Assembly: GCA_021792045.1 (NCBI GenBank)
Contig: JAJYVJ010000115.1
Span: forward strand, 1-5,537
Source of the DNA: Thermoplasmata archaeon
GTDB lineage: Archaea > Thermoplasmatota > Thermoplasmata > Thermoplasmatales > Thermoplasmataceae
Length of the DNA: 5,537 bases
Direction: 5' to 3'
Shown here piece after piece: positions 4,763 through 5,537 of this stretch (positions within the stretch are counted from its first letter, which is position 1; each line of letters opens with the position of its first letter). The translations under genes were made by a program, and so were the position numbers. The notes under the pieces are model-generated. The model was not told the DNA's origin. It saw only the letters and a list, made by a program, of their open reading frames with translations, and made no database searches.

Positions 4763-5537
4763 ATGATAGAAAAAAAGGAATTTGGTAAGACAGGATTTTC
4801 GGTCTCGAGAATAGGTATGGGTACGTATTATGATCCGTCATGGATCGTCTTGGACAAGGCACTCCATGTTAGACCGAACGAAGAGAGAAGAGTAAACGCA
4901 ATAAAGACTGGGTTGGAGCTTGGTTTGAATCTGATAGATACTGCCGAGATATACGGCACCGAACGACTAGTTGCAAAAGCAATAAAGGGATACGACCGAA
5001 ATGACATTTTTATTGCGACAAAAGTGTGGCCAAACCACTTCTCATTTGAGAAGGTTATATCATCATGCGATCATAGTCTCGCCGCTCTTGAAACATCTTA
5101 TATTGATCTATATCAATTGCATTTCCCCAGCAATAAATACTCAATAACTGAAACCATGCATGCTATGGAAAAATTAGTGGATGACGGAAAGATCCGCCAT
5201 ATTGGGATTAGCAATTTCGGTCTGGAGCAAACTAAGGAAGCTATGGCTGCATTGCGGAAATACGAGATAATTTCCGCACAGATGGATTTTAGCCTACAGA
5301 AGAGAAATATTGAGAATGATCTGGTGCCGTTTTGCAGGGAAAACAACATTGCAATACTGCCATATTATCCGCTAGGTCATGGTGATCTGACCAAAGCATC
5401 TGCATATCCATCGGAGGCCTATAATGAGATCATAGCAAACCATGGTAAGATATCTCCATCCCAGATCGCACTTAACTGGTTTCTTACGAAGTTCGACTTC
5501 GTTTTTCCAATACCACGAGCGTCTAATCCGCAGCATG
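4763..5537 (+). CDS. Aldo/keto reductase, C-terminus cut by window edge
   Basis: The frame gives 258 residues before the window ends; a complete member is usually about 310-330, so the last 50-70 residues are missing. It is a TIM-barrel oxidoreductase expected to reduce aldehydes or ketones with NADPH in the cytoplasm. It opens with EFGKTGFSVSRIGMGTY, the standard N terminus. The catalytic tetrad is complete: D59 (NLIDTAEIYG), Y64, K87 (IATKVWP) and H120 (DLYQLHF). HIGISNF (146-152), SAQMDFSL (171-178) and the cofactor-phosphate region PIPRASNPQH (249-258) follow in the normal order. The start is supported by a Shine-Dalgarno GAGGT six bases upstream. It lies nine bases after the antiporter stop, so it is probably the third gene of the nadE operon. 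The substrate is not predictable; a role in detoxifying reactive aldehydes or in sugar metabolism is only a guess. Confidence 0.92.
   Translation, partial: MIEKKEFGKTGFSVSRIGMGTYYDPSWIVLDKALHVRPNEERRVNAIKTGLELGLNLIDTAEIYGTERLVAKAIKGYDRNDIFIATKVWPNHFSFEKVISSCDHSLAALETSYIDLYQLHFPSNKYSITETMHAMEKLVDDGKIRHIGISNFGLEQTKEAMAALRKYEIISAQMDFSLQKRNIENDLVPFCRENNIAILPYYPLGHGDLTKASAYPSEAYNEIIANHGKISPSQIALNWFLTKFDFVFPIPRASNPQH

Noticed and set aside
5113..5349. Minus-strand 78-codon frame inside the aldo/keto reductase gene
   Set aside because: It is antisense to a continuous reductase frame carrying its full catalytic tetrad; no start signal is visible.
1..5537. Search for CRISPR repeats, insertion-sequence ends, tRNA and rRNA genes
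   Set aside because: No spaced direct repeats, transposase frames, paired terminal repeats, or tRNA-like cloverleaf segments were recognised by eye.

Overview
The window looks like chromosomal DNA of an archaeon, most likely a member of the Thermoplasmatales (Thermoplasma, Ferroplasma, Picrophilus or Cuniculiplasma type). Three things point there. The glucose 1-dehydrogenase closely matches what I remember of the Thermoplasma acidophilum enzyme. There is a folate-type FolD in an otherwise archaeal setting. Genes that open transcription units have a TATA-like box about 20-35 bases before the start codon and almost no leader, while a gene inside an operon has a Shine-Dalgarno site. The DNA is AT-rich by eye. 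No mobile element, CRISPR array, tRNA or rRNA is visible.

Layout. Bases 1-251 (minus strand) hold the N-terminal part of an FAD-dependent oxidoreductase of the L-2-hydroxyglutarate oxidase type, cut by the window edge. Bases 252-506 form a divergent promoter region with three inverted repeats and a doubtful 25-codon reading frame. Bases 507-2443 (plus) are a two-gene operon, glucose 1-dehydrogenase (gdh) and folD, overlapping by 10 bases. Bases 2444-2707 are non-coding and hold the nadE promoter plus a candidate structured RNA with its own TATA-like box and T-tract. Bases 2708-5537 (plus) are a second operon: nadE (ammonia-type NAD+ synthetase), a CPA1/NhaP-type cation/proton antiporter, and an aldo/keto reductase that runs off the right edge.

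How the genes may work together. Glucose dehydrogenase starts the non-phosphorylating Entner-Doudoroff route and makes NAD(P)H. FolD interconverts one-carbon folates and usually makes or uses NADPH. NadE makes NAD+, and the aldo/keto reductase probably consumes NADPH. The window is thus rich in pyridine-nucleotide supply and use, with an antiporter that would fit cytoplasmic pH control in an acid-living cell. The shared theme is my inference. The genes themselves are ordinary housekeeping or central-metabolism types. The least explained part is the 2444-2707 intergenic region.
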